Below, piece by piece: positions 7,124 through 16,189 of a stretch of 64,000 bases of DNA. Source of the stretch: Actinobacteria bacterium HGW-Actinobacteria-2 (GTDB lineage Bacteria > Actinomycetota > Actinomycetes > Propionibacteriales > Propionibacteriaceae). The stretch lies in assembly GCA_002841335.1 (NCBI GenBank), contig PHEY01000004.1:62001-126000 (forward strand). The letters run 5' to 3'. The notes under the pieces were generated by a model. That model was not told the origin of the DNA. It made no database searches and saw nothing but the letters and a program-made list of their open reading frames with translations. A program made the position numbers and the translations under genes. Positions within the stretch are counted from its first letter, which is position 1, and each line of letters begins with the position of its first letter.

Positions 7124-8677
7124 ATGAGCGCCGAACACGATCTGGTGCTGGTTGTCGATTACGGCGCCCAGTACGCCCAACTCATCGCCCGTCGCGTGCG
7201 TGAAGCGCAGGTCTACTCCGAGATCGTGCCGCACACCATGCCCGTGGCCGACGTGCTGGCCAAGAAGCCCGCGGCGGTGATCCTGTCCGGTGGCCCCAGC
7301 TCGGTGTACGAGCCCGGCGCTCCGCAACTCGACGTGGCCCTGTTGCAGGCCGGGGTGCCGGTCTTCGGTATCTGCTACGGCTTCATGGCGATGGCCCAAG
7401 CCCTCGGCGGCACGGTCGCTCAGACCGGTCAGCGCGAGTACGGCCGCACCCAGGTGGAGGTGTTGGACGCCGGCGTGCTGCTGCGCGACCTGCCGACCAC
7501 CCTCACCAGCTGGATGTCGCACGGCGACGAAGTGACTGCTGCTCCGTCCGGGTTCACCGTGAACGCGCGCTCGCCACGGGCCACCGTGGCCGCTTTCGAG
7601 GACGCCGAGCGCAAGCTGGCCGGCGTCCAGTGGCATCCCGAGGTGCTGCATTCCGAGCACGGTCAGCGGGTGCTGGAGAAGTTCCTGTGGGAGATCGCCG
7701 GCTGCCGGCGCACCTGGGACAGCGCCAACATCGTCGAAGACCAGATCGCCCGCATTCGTGCCCAGGTCGGCTCCGCTCGGGTGCTGTGCGCCCTGTCCGG
7801 CGGGGTCGATTCGGCCGTGGCCGCGGCGCTGGTGCAGCGGGCGATCGGTGAGCAGCTCACCTGTGTGTTTGTCGATCACGGCCTGCTGCGCACCGGTGAG
7901 GCCGAGCGCGTTGAGCGGGACTTCGTGGCCTCGACCGGGGTCAAGCTGGTGGTCGCCAACGAGCAAGAGCGCTTCCTCGGCGCGCTCGCCGGGGTGAGTG
8001 ACCCCGAGACCAAGCGCAAGATCATCGGACGGGAGTTCATCCGCACCTTCGAGGACGCTGCCCGTCAGATCAACGCCGAAGGCCCGATCGACTACCTGGT
8101 TCAAGGGACGTTGTACCCCGATGTGGTCGAGTCCGGTGGTGGCGAGGGGGCGGCCAACATCAAGAGCCATCACAACGTCGGTGGCCTGCCCGATGATCTG
8201 CAGTTCCAGCTGATCGAGCCGCTGCGCACCCTGTTCAAGGACGAGGTGCGCCAAGTCGGTCGTGAACTGGGGCTGCCCGAACACATCGTGAACCGGCACC
8301 CGTTCCCGGGGCCGGGGCTCGGGATTCGCATTGTCGGCGCGGTGGACGCCGAGCGGCTGCGCATTCTGCGCGCCGCCGACGCCATCGTCCGTGAGGAGAC
8401 CACCGCTGCCGGACTCGATGGTGAGATCTGGCAGTTCCCGGTGGTGCTGTTGGCCGACGTCCGCTCGGTGGGAGTGCAGGGCGACGGCCGTACGTATGGG
8501 CACCCGATCGTGCTGCGTCCGGTGTCCAGCGAGGACGCGATGACCGCCGACTGGAGTCGGCTGCCTTACGAGCTGCTGGAGCGGATCAGCACCCGGATCA
8601 CCAATGAGGTGCCCGAGGTGAACCGGGTGGTGCTGGACGTCACCAGCAAGCCACCCGGCACCATCGAGTGGGAGTGA
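7124..8677 (+). CDS. guaA: GMP synthase (glutamine-hydrolysing)
   Basis: A 517-residue protein that aminates XMP to GMP using glutamine and ATP, the last step of guanine nucleotide synthesis. The N-terminal class I amidotransferase has its nucleophile Cys84 in FGICYGF, with the partner VQWHPEVLH motif near 170-180. The ATP pyrophosphatase domain has the P-loop LSGGVDSAV, and the C-terminal dimerisation domain ends KPPGTIEWE, the canonical GuaA terminus. The open frame extends upstream to 6953, but homology starts at ATG 7124. The GYGF in place of GYGM near the nucleophile is a common variation. Confidence 0.96.
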   Translation: MSAEHDLVLVVDYGAQYAQLIARRVREAQVYSEIVPHTMPVADVLAKKPAAVILSGGPSSVYEPGAPQLDVALLQAGVPVFGICYGFMAMAQALGGTVAQTGQREYGRTQVEVLDAGVLLRDLPTTLTSWMSHGDEVTAAPSGFTVNARSPRATVAAFEDAERKLAGVQWHPEVLHSEHGQRVLEKFLWEIAGCRRTWDSANIVEDQIARIRAQVGSARVLCALSGGVDSAVAAALVQRAIGEQLTCVFVDHGLLRTGEAERVERDFVASTGVKLVVANEQERFLGALAGVSDPETKRKIIGREFIRTFEDAARQINAEGPIDYLVQGTLYPDVVESGGGEGAANIKSHHNVGGLPDDLQFQLIEPLRTLFKDEVRQVGRELGLPEHIVNRHPFPGPGLGIRIVGAVDAERLRILRAADAIVREETTAAGLDGEIWQFPVVLLADVRSVGVQGDGRTYGHPIVLRPVSSEDAMTADWSRLPYELLERISTRITNEVPEVNRVVLDVTSKPPGTIEWE

Positions 8678-8695
8678 TCCCGCAGGTCGGGATCA
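8675..8695. terminator. Short hairpin built from the two convergent stop codons
   Basis: TGATCCCG (8675-8682) pairs with CGGGATCA (8688-8695) around a 5-nt loop. The left arm starts with the guaA TGA and the right arm holds the TGA of the convergent PspC gene, so one hairpin serves both. No T-tract. Confidence 0.45.
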
Positions 8696-8938
8696 GGCCT
8701 GCGGCGGCTTGCTGGTGAACGCGTTCTTCAGGTCGTCCATGCCGGTCGGGCCTTGGCCGTCCACCGGCAGCACCAGCCACAGCACGACGTAGAGGGCGAC
8801 GGGCAGTACGAAGAACACGCTGAGCAGCGCCCACAGGATGCGGACGACCAGCGGGTCGATCCCGAACGAACGTGCGACTCCGCCGCACACCCCGGCGATC
8901 ATCTTCTCGCTGCCGGACCGAGTGAGTTGTTCCTTCAT
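8693..8938 (-). CDS. PspC-domain small membrane protein
   Basis: An 81-residue protein: residues ~5-65 are a PspC domain (KMIAGVCGGVARSFGIDPLV, then RILWALL and a long hydrophobic helix). PspC proteins act at the cytoplasmic membrane in envelope stress sensing. The ORF extends to 9070, but ATG 8938 has AAAGGAAC 8 nt upstream and starts right at the domain. It is third in a minus-strand series with the two genes at 8962-9135 and 9132-10295. It converges with guaA. Confidence 0.88.
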   Translation of the reverse strand: MKEQLTRSGSEKMIAGVCGGVARSFGIDPLVVRILWALLSVFFVLPVALYVVLWLVLPVDGQGPTGMDDLKNAFTSKPPQA

Positions 8939-8961
8939 TTCTTTGTTCCTTTCGTGAAAAT

Positions 8962-9135
8962 TCAGTGGTGCGCTTTGGTGAGCGCGAGCATTCCGATGCC
9001 GATCACGACCAGCCCGATCGGCGCGACCAGCCCGACCAGGCGCCAGTCGATGGTTCCGTAGTTGGCCCACAGGGCCAGGCCGCCGGCGCCCAGTGCGAGC
9101 ACGCCGAGGGCGAACGCGAAGCGGTCTGCCTTCAT
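8962..9135 (-). CDS. 57-residue two-span membrane protein
   Basis: A short gene with two hydrophobic segments (FALGVLALGAGGLALWANYG and GLVAPIGLVVIGIGMLALTK) joined by a loop with TIDW. It is coupled to the upstream toast-rack-like gene: that gene's TGA (9132-9134) overlaps this ATG (9133-9135) as ATGA. The PspC gene follows after 23 nt. This arrangement supports a real gene cotranscribed with two PspC genes. No named family recognised; LiaI/LiaF-like small partners are an analogy only. Confidence 0.75.
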   Translation of the reverse strand: MKADRFAFALGVLALGAGGLALWANYGTIDWRLVGLVAPIGLVVIGIGMLALTKAHH

Positions 9136-10295
9136 GGCTTAACCTCCAGATCTCCGGTACCGACTCGAATGTTGAGGGTCAGTACGGGTTGGTCCGGCGC
9201 CCCCGACGGCGTCAGATTGATGCTGTCGGCGACATTCAGTCCGTCGGTGCTTCGCCCGACCACGAGGGCCTCGCCGGCACCCACCTGCCACTGCACCTGA
9301 GTGCGTACGTGGTCGGGCAAGTCGACGATGACCTCGCCTGCCCCGACGTCGATGGTGAGGGCGCGCGAGCTGGTCAACTGGAGATCGTTCAGGTTCAGAT
9401 TGACGCTCCCCGCACCCAACGTGACCGCATCGGGCAGATCGGCCTCGTCGGAGATGGTCCGGGTGACGTCGCCGACCGAGCCCGGATGGGGCATGAACTG
9501 GCTGGCGGCCATCACGATGGCGATGATCGTGGCCGGAACCAGGAGCGGCGGACGTCCGAACCGGGCGGCGAGGAGGCTGGTGATGCCCAGCGCGGCCAGG
9601 ACCGCGCCGATGTAGGCCAGCGGGGTGGCGGGCAGCCCGAACCACATGTTCAGCAGCGCGACCCCCGCGGTGAAGGACCCGGCCAACGCCAGTGCCACGC
9701 CCCACAGCCGCCAGCTACGCGGCTGACGCGGGACGGCCGGCAGAAGCGGATCACCGTCGCTGACCAGGCGGTCGGACGGATCGGTGTAGGGCTGCTGCCA
9801 GCGGGCCTCGGTCGGAGTTTGCTCGAAGCCCGGCACGTGCTGCTCGGCCAGGCGCACCCGCCAGGCATCGGCAGCGCGCTCGAACGGGGTGGGCTCGACC
9901 TGGGTCACGGACCTGGCCTGACGGGGACGGAACACCACCGCCCACAAGATCAGTCCGATGATCGCGGCCGGCACCAGTGCCGGACCGATGCCGGTGGCCC
10001 AGGCGACAGCCACGATGATCAGCACGACCACGGCGGCCAGCCAGCCGATCGGCCAGCGACGCAGGGCCGGGACCGCCTTGGGCAGGGGGCCGAACGGTTC
10101 GCCCTCGCGCGGCATCAGCAGCATCCCGGCCAGGTAAAGCGCGGCCCCCAGGCCGGCGAAGACGATGGTGGCGATCACCGCGAACACGCGCACCGCCACG
10201 ACAGAGACGCCCAACCGGCGAGCGACGCCGGCGCACACTCCAGCGAACACAGCCCCATCGTGGGGCCGGCTCAGCACGGGGAGGTTCTCAGGCAC
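9132..10295 (-). CDS. PspC-domain membrane protein with C-terminal LiaF-like/toast-rack region
   Basis: About 387 residues from the GTG at 10295. The N-terminal PspC domain (DGAVFAGVCAGVARRLGVSV) is followed by several membrane segments, a cytoplasmic stretch, more membrane segments and a C-terminal beta-rich part (VTLGAGSVNLNLNDLQLTSS, IDVGAGEVIVDLP) that resembles LiaF/DUF2154-type beta-helical domains. The frame continues upstream to 10460, but that part is low-complexity and lacks homology features, so the later start is preferred. Such proteins pair with PspC-kinase/LuxR systems like the one at 16190-18084 and probably respond to envelope stress. Its stop overlaps the next gene's start. 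Confidence 0.8.
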   Translation of the reverse strand: MPENLPVLSRPHDGAVFAGVCAGVARRLGVSVVAVRVFAVIATIVFAGLGAALYLAGMLLMPREGEPFGPLPKAVPALRRWPIGWLAAVVVLIIVAVAWATGIGPALVPAAIIGLILWAVVFRPRQARSVTQVEPTPFERAADAWRVRLAEQHVPGFEQTPTEARWQQPYTDPSDRLVSDGDPLLPAVPRQPRSWRLWGVALALAGSFTAGVALLNMWFGLPATPLAYIGAVLAALGITSLLAARFGRPPLLVPATIIAIVMAASQFMPHPGSVGDVTRTISDEADLPDAVTLGAGSVNLNLNDLQLTSSRALTIDVGAGEVIVDLPDHVRTQVQWQVGAGEALVVGRSTDGLNVADSINLTPSGAPDQPVLTLNIRVGTGDLEVKP

Positions 10296-10404
10296 ACCCC
10301 CATTCAACGCGGTTGATCGCGTTGTGAAATCGGGGATGGCCCCTGATGTGGCCCTGAATCGGGGTGGGGGATGACCCAGGTCGGTAACGGTTGGATAACG
10401 GGTG

Positions 10405-10433
10405 TTGACGATGGGAGCGCTTTCATCTTGAAT
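10405..10433 (+). promoter_or_regulatory. Promoter of the beta-glucoside operon
   Basis: TTGACG (10405-10410) and TTGAAT (10428-10433) are separated by 17 bp. The spacer contains the first LacI-type operator, so repressor and RNA polymerase would compete directly. Confidence 0.5.
10412..10425. promoter_or_regulatory. LacI-type operator O1
   Basis: TGGGAGCGCTTTCA closely resembles the TGGGAGCGCTCCCA site bound by the cellobiose repressor CebR of actinobacteria. It sits between the -35 and -10 boxes. Confidence 0.6.
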
Positions 10434-10445
10434 GGTGCGTGGCCA

Positions 10446-10459
10446 TAAGAGCGCTCTCA
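10446..10459. promoter_or_regulatory. LacI-type operator O2
   Basis: TAAGAGCGCTCTCA has the perfect palindromic core AGAGCGCTCT. Its centre is 34 bp from that of O1, a little over three helical turns, downstream of the expected transcription start. The regulator is probably the LacI protein encoded at 15158. Confidence 0.6.
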
Positions 10460-10516
10460 TAGCTCGCGGTCAAGCATCGGGCGACACCGACGGTCGCCCA
10501 AGACGAAGGAGTCAAT

Positions 10517-11812
10517 ATGCGTTCATCTTTGATGCGCGGGGCCGCTGCAGTGGCGGGCCTGACGCTCATGGTCACCGGGTGTTCCAGCGGAACACCGGCA
10601 GCATCCCCCTCGGCAGGCGGGGATGGAGAGAAGGTCACCTTGACGGTCGCGACCTTCAACGAGTTCGGCTACGACGACCTCTACGCCGAATACACCAAGC
10701 TTCACCCGAACGTCACCATCGTCCCGAAGAAGGCGGCGACCTCGAATGAGGCTCGTGAGAACTACTTCAACAAGCTGGCCGCTGGCTCCGGCCTGTCTGA
10801 CATCGAGGCGATCGAGGTCGACTGGCTCCCCGACGTCATGCAGACTGCCGACAAGCTGACCGACCTTTCCGGAGACGACGTCAAGGGACGCTGGCTGGAA
10901 TGGAAGTCCGCGGCGGCCACCACTCCCGACGGCAAGCTGGTCGGCTTCGGCACCGACATCGGCCCGGAGGCCGTCTGCTACCGCGCCGACCTGTTCAAGA
11001 AGGCCGGCCTGCCGACCGATCGTGCAGAGGTGGCCAAGGCCCTGGGCACCACCTGGGACGACTACTTCAACCTGGGCAAGCAGTTCGTGGCCAAGTCCGA
11101 CGGCGTCGCCTGGTTCGATTCGGCCGATGCGATCGCTCAGGGCCAGATCAACCAGATGGCCAATGCGTTCTCCTCCACCGATACCGAAGAGACCCTGATC
11201 CCGCTGGACCAGAACCAGCCGGTCAAGGACATGTACAACTCGATCCTGAAGGCCTCGAAGGACGACAAGCTGTCGGCGCATCTCCAGCAGTGGCAGCAGG
11301 ACTGGACCAACGCGTTCCAGAAGGGCAAGTTCGCCACGATGCTGTGCCCGGGCTGGATGCTCGGTGTCATCGAGGGCAACGCCAAGGGCGTCAAGGGCTG
11401 GGACATCGCCAACACCTTCCCCGGTGGCGGTGGCAACTGGGGTGGCTCCTACCTCACCGTGCCGGCCCAGGGTGCGCACGCCCAGGCCGCGCGCGATCTG
11501 GCGGCGTGGCTGACTGCCCCCGAGCAGCAGATCAAGGCGTTCCAGGCCAAGGGTGCTTTCCCGAGTCAGGTGGCCGCGCTCAGCAGTCCCGACCTGCTTG
11601 ACCTGAAGGACCCGTTCTTCAACGACGCTCCCACTGGCCAGATCCTCGCCGACCGCGCCAAAGCCGTCACCGTGACCCCGTTCAAAGGCCCGCAGTACTT
11701 CGCCGTTCGTCAGGTCCTGTCCGACGCCATCAACCGTGTCGACGTGACCCAGAAGCAGACGCCGGATCAGTCCTGGGCTCAGGCCGTCAAGGAGTTCAAC
11801 GCGCTCGGCTGA
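10517..11812 (+). CDS. Sugar ABC transporter substrate-binding lipoprotein
   Basis: A 431-residue family-1 extracellular solute-binding protein. The N-terminus is a lipoprotein signal with lipobox LMVTGC (Cys23 region), then a Ser/Gly/Ala linker. The mature part begins VTLTVATFNEFGYDDLYAEY, the usual fold start for oligosaccharide binders such as CebE. It would capture a beta-glucoside, probably cellobiose or a related disaccharide, judging from the GH1 glucosidase in the operon. The operon order is binding protein, two permeases, glucosidase, LacI regulator. No ATPase is encoded, so a shared MsiK-type ATPase elsewhere is expected. ATG 10517 follows GGAG. Confidence 0.9.
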   Translation: MRSSLMRGAAAVAGLTLMVTGCSSGTPAASPSAGGDGEKVTLTVATFNEFGYDDLYAEYTKLHPNVTIVPKKAATSNEARENYFNKLAAGSGLSDIEAIEVDWLPDVMQTADKLTDLSGDDVKGRWLEWKSAAATTPDGKLVGFGTDIGPEAVCYRADLFKKAGLPTDRAEVAKALGTTWDDYFNLGKQFVAKSDGVAWFDSADAIAQGQINQMANAFSSTDTEETLIPLDQNQPVKDMYNSILKASKDDKLSAHLQQWQQDWTNAFQKGKFATMLCPGWMLGVIEGNAKGVKGWDIANTFPGGGGNWGGSYLTVPAQGAHAQAARDLAAWLTAPEQQIKAFQAKGAFPSQVAALSSPDLLDLKDPFFNDAPTGQILADRAKAVTVTPFKGPQYFAVRQVLSDAINRVDVTQKQTPDQSWAQAVKEFNALG

Positions 11813-11895
11813 GCCGCCTGAACTCACCGTGGGCGGGGTGAGTCGCTCATCCCGCCCACACCTCACCGGTCTGCCGCAACGAAGGATTGATCCCC

Positions 11896-12831
11896 ATGAC
11901 GTGGAGTCAGCGCCTCAGTCGGTGGGACGTGCGCAGCGCGCCCTACCTCTACATCGCCCCGTTCTTCCTGCTGTTCGCCCTGGTCGGGCTGTTCCCACTG
12001 CTCTACACCGGGTGGGTTGCGCTCAACAAATGGAGCCTGGTCACCGGCGACCAAGGCTTCATCGGGCTGGCCAACTTTCAGTACGTCCTTCAGCAGCCAC
12101 GATTCTGGGACGCGGTGACCAACACCTTCAGCATCTTCCTGCTCTCGTCGGTGCCACAGATCATCGCGGCGATCTTCATCGCGGCGATGCTGGATGCGAA
12201 CCTCCGTGCCAAGACCTTCTGGCGGATGGGCGTGCTGGTGCCCTATGTGGTGGCGCCGGTCGCGGTTTCGTTGATCTTCGGTCAACTCTTCGCCGACGAG
12301 TCCGGCGTGGTCAACACGATCCTCACCTCGATCGGCCTGGATCCCATCGGGTGGCATTCCGACCGCTTGTGGGCGCACGTCGCCATCGCCACCATGGTGA
12401 ACTTCCGGTGGACCGGCTACAACGCATTGATCTTCCTGGCCGCAATGCAGGCCATCCCTCGCGACATCATCGAAGCGGCTGTCGTCGACGGCGCCGACCG
12501 CTGGCGCACCTTCATCAACGTGACGATTCCGCAACTGCGTCCCACGATCATCTTCGTGGTCATCACCTCGACCATCGGGGGTCTCCAGATCTTCGATGAG
12601 CCGCGCATGTTCGACAACTTCGGACTCGGCGGAGCGGATCGTGAGTGGATGACGGTCACCATGTACCTCTACGAACTGGGTTGGAACACTCAGCGCAACT
12701 TGGGCCGGGCGGCCGCCGTCGCCTGGCTGCTGTTCGTGATCATCGTCGTGATCACGCTGCTCAACTACGCGATCACTCGGCGCATCGCCAGCAGCGATGC
12801 CCATCCGAAGAGAAAGGCGGTGGCGAGGTGA
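11896..12831 (+). CDS. Sugar ABC transporter permease, MalF/CebF type
   Basis: A 311-residue inner-membrane permease with about six membrane segments. The EAA loop that docks the ATPase is visible as EAAVVDGADRWRTF then INVTIPQLRP near residues 193-216. ATG 11896 is chosen over the TTG at 11887 because AAGGA (11882-11886) has proper spacing only to the ATG. It pairs with the next gene to form the heterodimeric channel for the sugar captured by the upstream lipoprotein. Its stop codon overlaps the GTG start of the next gene. Confidence 0.9.
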   Translation: MTWSQRLSRWDVRSAPYLYIAPFFLLFALVGLFPLLYTGWVALNKWSLVTGDQGFIGLANFQYVLQQPRFWDAVTNTFSIFLLSSVPQIIAAIFIAAMLDANLRAKTFWRMGVLVPYVVAPVAVSLIFGQLFADESGVVNTILTSIGLDPIGWHSDRLWAHVAIATMVNFRWTGYNALIFLAAMQAIPRDIIEAAVVDGADRWRTFINVTIPQLRPTIIFVVITSTIGGLQIFDEPRMFDNFGLGGADREWMTVTMYLYELGWNTQRNLGRAAAVAWLLFVIIVVITLLNYAITRRIASSDAHPKRKAVAR

Positions 12832-13745
12832 GCTCCGTCTCGATGGCCGACCAGCTGGCCGGCAAAGGCGCGGCCCGAGCTGCCCGCCGCAAGAACGAGA
12901 AGGGCAACCGGATGGAGAACGGGGTCCGGCGTCCCGGCTGGGGCACCTACCTCATCCTGGGATCGGTGGTGTTGATCTCGGTTGTCCCGCTCTACTACAC
13001 CTTCCTGCTGTCCAGCTCGACGGCTGGAGACATCGCCCGCAACCCGATTCCCTCGCTCGTCCCGCAGTCGCACTTCATCGAGAACATCGGGCGGGTGCTG
13101 TCGGCCGGCATCGGCTTCTGGCCGGCGCTGCTGAACTCGATCCTCGTCGCGGTGATCACCGCGGTATCAGTGGTCTTCTTCTCCACCCTGGCCGGCTTCT
13201 CGTTCGCGAAGCTGCGCTTCCGTGGACGGAACGGACTGCTGGCGTTCGTCATCGGCACCATGGCGGTGCCGACGCAGCTGGGCATCATCCCGTTGTTCAT
13301 CCTGATGTCCAAGCTCGGCTGGACCGGGAAGCTGGTGGCGGTGATCGTGCCGGCCATGGTGACCGCCTTCGGCGTGTTCTGGATGACCCAGTACCTCTCC
13401 GAGGCCCTGCCCTATGAGTTGATCGAAGCCGCCCGGGTGGACGGCTGCTCGATGATCCGTACCTTCTGGCATGTCGCCTTGCCCGCAGCCCGCCCAGCCG
13501 CGGCGATGCTGGCGCTTTTCACCTTCGTGGGCAGCTGGACGAACTTCTTCTGGCCGTTCATCGTGCTGGGATCGTCCAACCCGACCCTCCCGGTCGCACT
13601 GCAGCTGTTGCAGGCGTCCTACTTCAAGGACCTGTCATTGATCATGGCCGGTGTGGTGTTGGCAACGCTGCCCCTTCTGGTCCTGTTCGCCCTCGCCGGA
13701 CGGCACCTGGTCGCCGGCATCATGCAAGGAGCAGTCAAAGGATGA
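12828..13745 (+). CDS. Sugar ABC transporter permease, MalG/CebG type
   Basis: A 305-residue permease. After a basic cytoplasmic N-terminus it has six membrane segments and the EAA motif EAARVDGCSMIRTFWHVALP. Typical MalG features include the N-terminal helix LILGSVVLISVVPLYYTFLL and the segment NFFWPFIVL. GTG 12828 overlaps the previous stop as GTGA, and its own TGA overlaps the ATG of the glucosidase, so translation is coupled through the operon. An internal ATG at 12843 is possible. Function: channel half-unit for uptake of a beta-glucoside. Confidence 0.9.
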   Translation: MSSVSMADQLAGKGAARAARRKNEKGNRMENGVRRPGWGTYLILGSVVLISVVPLYYTFLLSSSTAGDIARNPIPSLVPQSHFIENIGRVLSAGIGFWPALLNSILVAVITAVSVVFFSTLAGFSFAKLRFRGRNGLLAFVIGTMAVPTQLGIIPLFILMSKLGWTGKLVAVIVPAMVTAFGVFWMTQYLSEALPYELIEAARVDGCSMIRTFWHVALPAARPAAAMLALFTFVGSWTNFFWPFIVLGSSNPTLPVALQLLQASYFKDLSLIMAGVVLATLPLLVLFALAGRHLVAGIMQGAVKG

Positions 13746-15142
13746 CCACCTTCACCTTTCCCCCCGGCTTTCGCTGGGGGAGCGCCACTTCGTCCTACCA
13801 GATCGAGGGTGCGGTAGATCTCGACGGTCGCACGCCGTCGATTTGGGACACCTTCTGCACTGTCCCCGGAGCTGTGGCCAACGGCGAGGACGGCCGTGTG
13901 GCGGTCGATCACTACCACCGCTACCGCGAGGACGTGGCCGCGATGGCGGCACTCGGGTTGGACACCTACCGATTCTCGACCTCCTGGTCGCGGGTGATCC
14001 GTCCCGATGGTAGCCCGAACCCTGCGGGGCTCGACTTCTACTCCCGCCTGGTCGACGAGCTACTGGCCAACGAGATCACGCCCTGGCTGACCCTTTACCA
14101 CTGGGACCTGCCGGAGTACCTGCCGGGCGGATGGCTCAACCGTGACACGGCTCACCGCTTCGTCGACTACGCCATGACCATGCACGAGCAGTTCAGCGAT
14201 CGGGTTCGAATCTGGACGACCCTCAACGAACCGTGGTGCTCCTCGTTCTTGAGCTATGGGGCCGGAGAACACGCGCCGGGGCACACCTCGCCGGTGGAGG
14301 CCGTCCGGGCCGCGCATCACTTGATGGTGGCGCATGGCCTGGCGACGCAGGCCCTGCGCGCGGCCGACCCGACCGCCGAGCTGGGGATCACCCTCAACTT
14401 CGGGCCGGTCTCGGCCGCCGACCCGGACGGCGCCGCCGACCGTGACTTGGCTCGCCGAATCGACGGCACAGCCAACCGCTTCTTCATCGAGGCCATCCTG
14501 CGCGGTGCCTACCCCGCCGACGTGCTTGAGGATCTGGGTGAGTGGGTCGAGCCTGGATTGATCGCCGACGGCGATCTGGAAGTGATCTCGACACCGATCG
14601 ATGTGCTCGGGGTGAACTACTACACCACCGATGTGGTGCGCGCGCCGGCACCGGGAGAAGCGGGGGAGCCGAAGGTGGTGCGCGGCCGGGAGCTGGCCAG
14701 TCCGCACATCACCGCGCCGGAAGCGATCTCGGTGGCCCGCGACCTTCCGGTCACCTCCCTGGGCTGGGCGGTCGATCCCGACGGCTTCCGTGACCTGCTC
14801 ATCAGGCTTCAGCAGGAGTACACCGGTCCGGCAGGAATCCCCATGGTGGTGACCGAGAACGGCGCGGCCTGCCCCGATGAGGTACGCGATGACGGCAGCG
14901 TCATCGACGATGACCGAATCGAGTACTTCTCCGGGCACCTCGCTGCGGCGCATCAGGCGATTGAGGCCGGCGTGGACCTTCGCGGCTACCTGGCCTGGTC
15001 GCTGGTGGACAACTTCGAATGGGCGCACGGTTATGACAAGCGCTTCGGTATCCTCAGTGTTGATGCTGACCTGCGGCGGCGGGAAAAGGCGAGCGCACGG
15101 TGGTATTCAGCGGTGGTGAAGTCCAAGACTCTCGTTCAGTAG
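13742..15142 (+). CDS. Family GH1 beta-glucosidase
   Basis: A 466-residue retaining glycosidase. The N-terminal signature FPPGFRWGSATSSYQIEGAV is the GH1 N-terminal motif. The acid/base is Glu163 in TLNEPW and the nucleophile Glu372 in VTENGAA. WSLVDNFEWAHGY near the C-terminus binds the sugar. There is no signal peptide, so it hydrolyses imported cellobiose or aryl-beta-glucosides in the cytoplasm. It overlaps the permease gene by 4 nt and is followed after 15 nt by the LacI regulator. Bgl/Ceb-type enzymes have the same context in Streptomyces and Thermobifida. Confidence 0.94.
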   Translation: MTTFTFPPGFRWGSATSSYQIEGAVDLDGRTPSIWDTFCTVPGAVANGEDGRVAVDHYHRYREDVAAMAALGLDTYRFSTSWSRVIRPDGSPNPAGLDFYSRLVDELLANEITPWLTLYHWDLPEYLPGGWLNRDTAHRFVDYAMTMHEQFSDRVRIWTTLNEPWCSSFLSYGAGEHAPGHTSPVEAVRAAHHLMVAHGLATQALRAADPTAELGITLNFGPVSAADPDGAADRDLARRIDGTANRFFIEAILRGAYPADVLEDLGEWVEPGLIADGDLEVISTPIDVLGVNYYTTDVVRAPAPGEAGEPKVVRGRELASPHITAPEAISVARDLPVTSLGWAVDPDGFRDLLIRLQQEYTGPAGIPMVVTENGAACPDEVRDDGSVIDDDRIEYFSGHLAAAHQAIEAGVDLRGYLAWSLVDNFEWAHGYDKRFGILSVDADLRRREKASARWYSAVVKSKTLVQ

Positions 15143-15157
15143 ATAGAGGAGGCGCTC

Positions 15158-16171
15158 GTGGTCAGATTCCCTGACGGGGAGCGCCCGGCACCAACGCTGG
15201 AAGACGTGGCGAGGCGAGCCGGCGTTTCGCGAGCCACGGTCTCGCGGGTGGTCAACGGCGCCACGCTGGTGGCGCCCGACACGGTCAAGTCGGTGCAGGC
15301 GGCGATCAGCGATCTCGACTATCGCCCCAACCGCGCGGCCCGCGCGTTGGTCACCCGGCGCACCGGGGTGGTTGCAGTCGTGGTGCCCGAGGCGAACGAG
15401 CGCGTCTTCAACGATCCGTTCTTCCCGCAGGCCTACCACGGCGCACTGCAAGGCTTCGGCAACTCCGATGTGCAGGTGGTCCTGGCCATCGCTCAGCCAG
15501 GAGATCCGGCTGATCGGATGCTGCGATATCTCGACTCCGGCCATGTGGACGGAGCGATCGTGCTCTCCCACCATGGACCCGCTCTGGCCACGGCACTGGC
15601 GCGAATGGCCATTCCGGTGGTCTTCGTCGGTGACCCGGAGACGCCGGGCCTGCCCTTTGTCGATCTTGACCAGGTGGACGCGTCCCGCCAGGCGACTGAG
15701 CTGCTGATTCAGCGGGGTCATCGGCGAGTCGCCACCATCACCGGTCCGCTAGACATGGCGGCCGGTCGACGTCGCCTCCAAGGCTTCCGCGACGCCCTGA
15801 CCGCCGCCGGCCTGGAGCCGGGACCGATCGAAGTGGGCGACTTCACCCAAGCCAGCGGTCGGGCCGCGGCGGCGCGAATCCTTGCCTCAGGGGCGGACTT
15901 CGATGCGATCTTCGTCGCCAACGACCTGATGGCCACCGGCGCGTTGTACACCTTCGGTGAGGCCGGCCTCCGGGTTCCGGACGACGTGGCCGTGATCGGC
16001 TTCGACAATGCGGCGCTGGCTGAGCAGTCGAGCCCGGGGCTCACCACGATGACCAACCCCGCCGACGAACTGTGTCGGGTCGCTGCCGAGATGTTGATCA
16101 AGACCCTTGCCGGAGTGCCGGTGACGTCGGTGATTCTGCCGAGTCATCCGGTGCTGCGAGGTTCGGTGTAA
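15158..16171 (+). CDS. LacI-family transcriptional regulator of the beta-glucoside operon
   Basis: A 337-residue repressor. Residues ~13-33 are the LacI helix-turn-helix and hinge (TLEDVARRAGVSRATVSRVV, then NPGATL-like NGATLVAPDTV), followed by a periplasmic-binding-protein-like sensor domain with AAARILASGADFDAIFVAND and VAVIGFDN. GTG 15158 follows GAGGAGG. Its position at the end of the operon and the two AGAGCGCTCT-like operators upstream of the binding protein suggest it represses the operon and is released by the imported sugar, as CebR does. There is no separate promoter in the 15-bp gap. Confidence 0.9.
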   Translation: MVRFPDGERPAPTLEDVARRAGVSRATVSRVVNGATLVAPDTVKSVQAAISDLDYRPNRAARALVTRRTGVVAVVVPEANERVFNDPFFPQAYHGALQGFGNSDVQVVLAIAQPGDPADRMLRYLDSGHVDGAIVLSHHGPALATALARMAIPVVFVGDPETPGLPFVDLDQVDASRQATELLIQRGHRRVATITGPLDMAAGRRRLQGFRDALTAAGLEPGPIEVGDFTQASGRAAAARILASGADFDAIFVANDLMATGALYTFGEAGLRVPDDVAVIGFDNAALAEQSSPGLTTMTNPADELCRVAAEMLIKTLAGVPVTSVILPSHPVLRGSV

Positions 16172-16189
16172 CGGCTGAATGAGGCTGAG

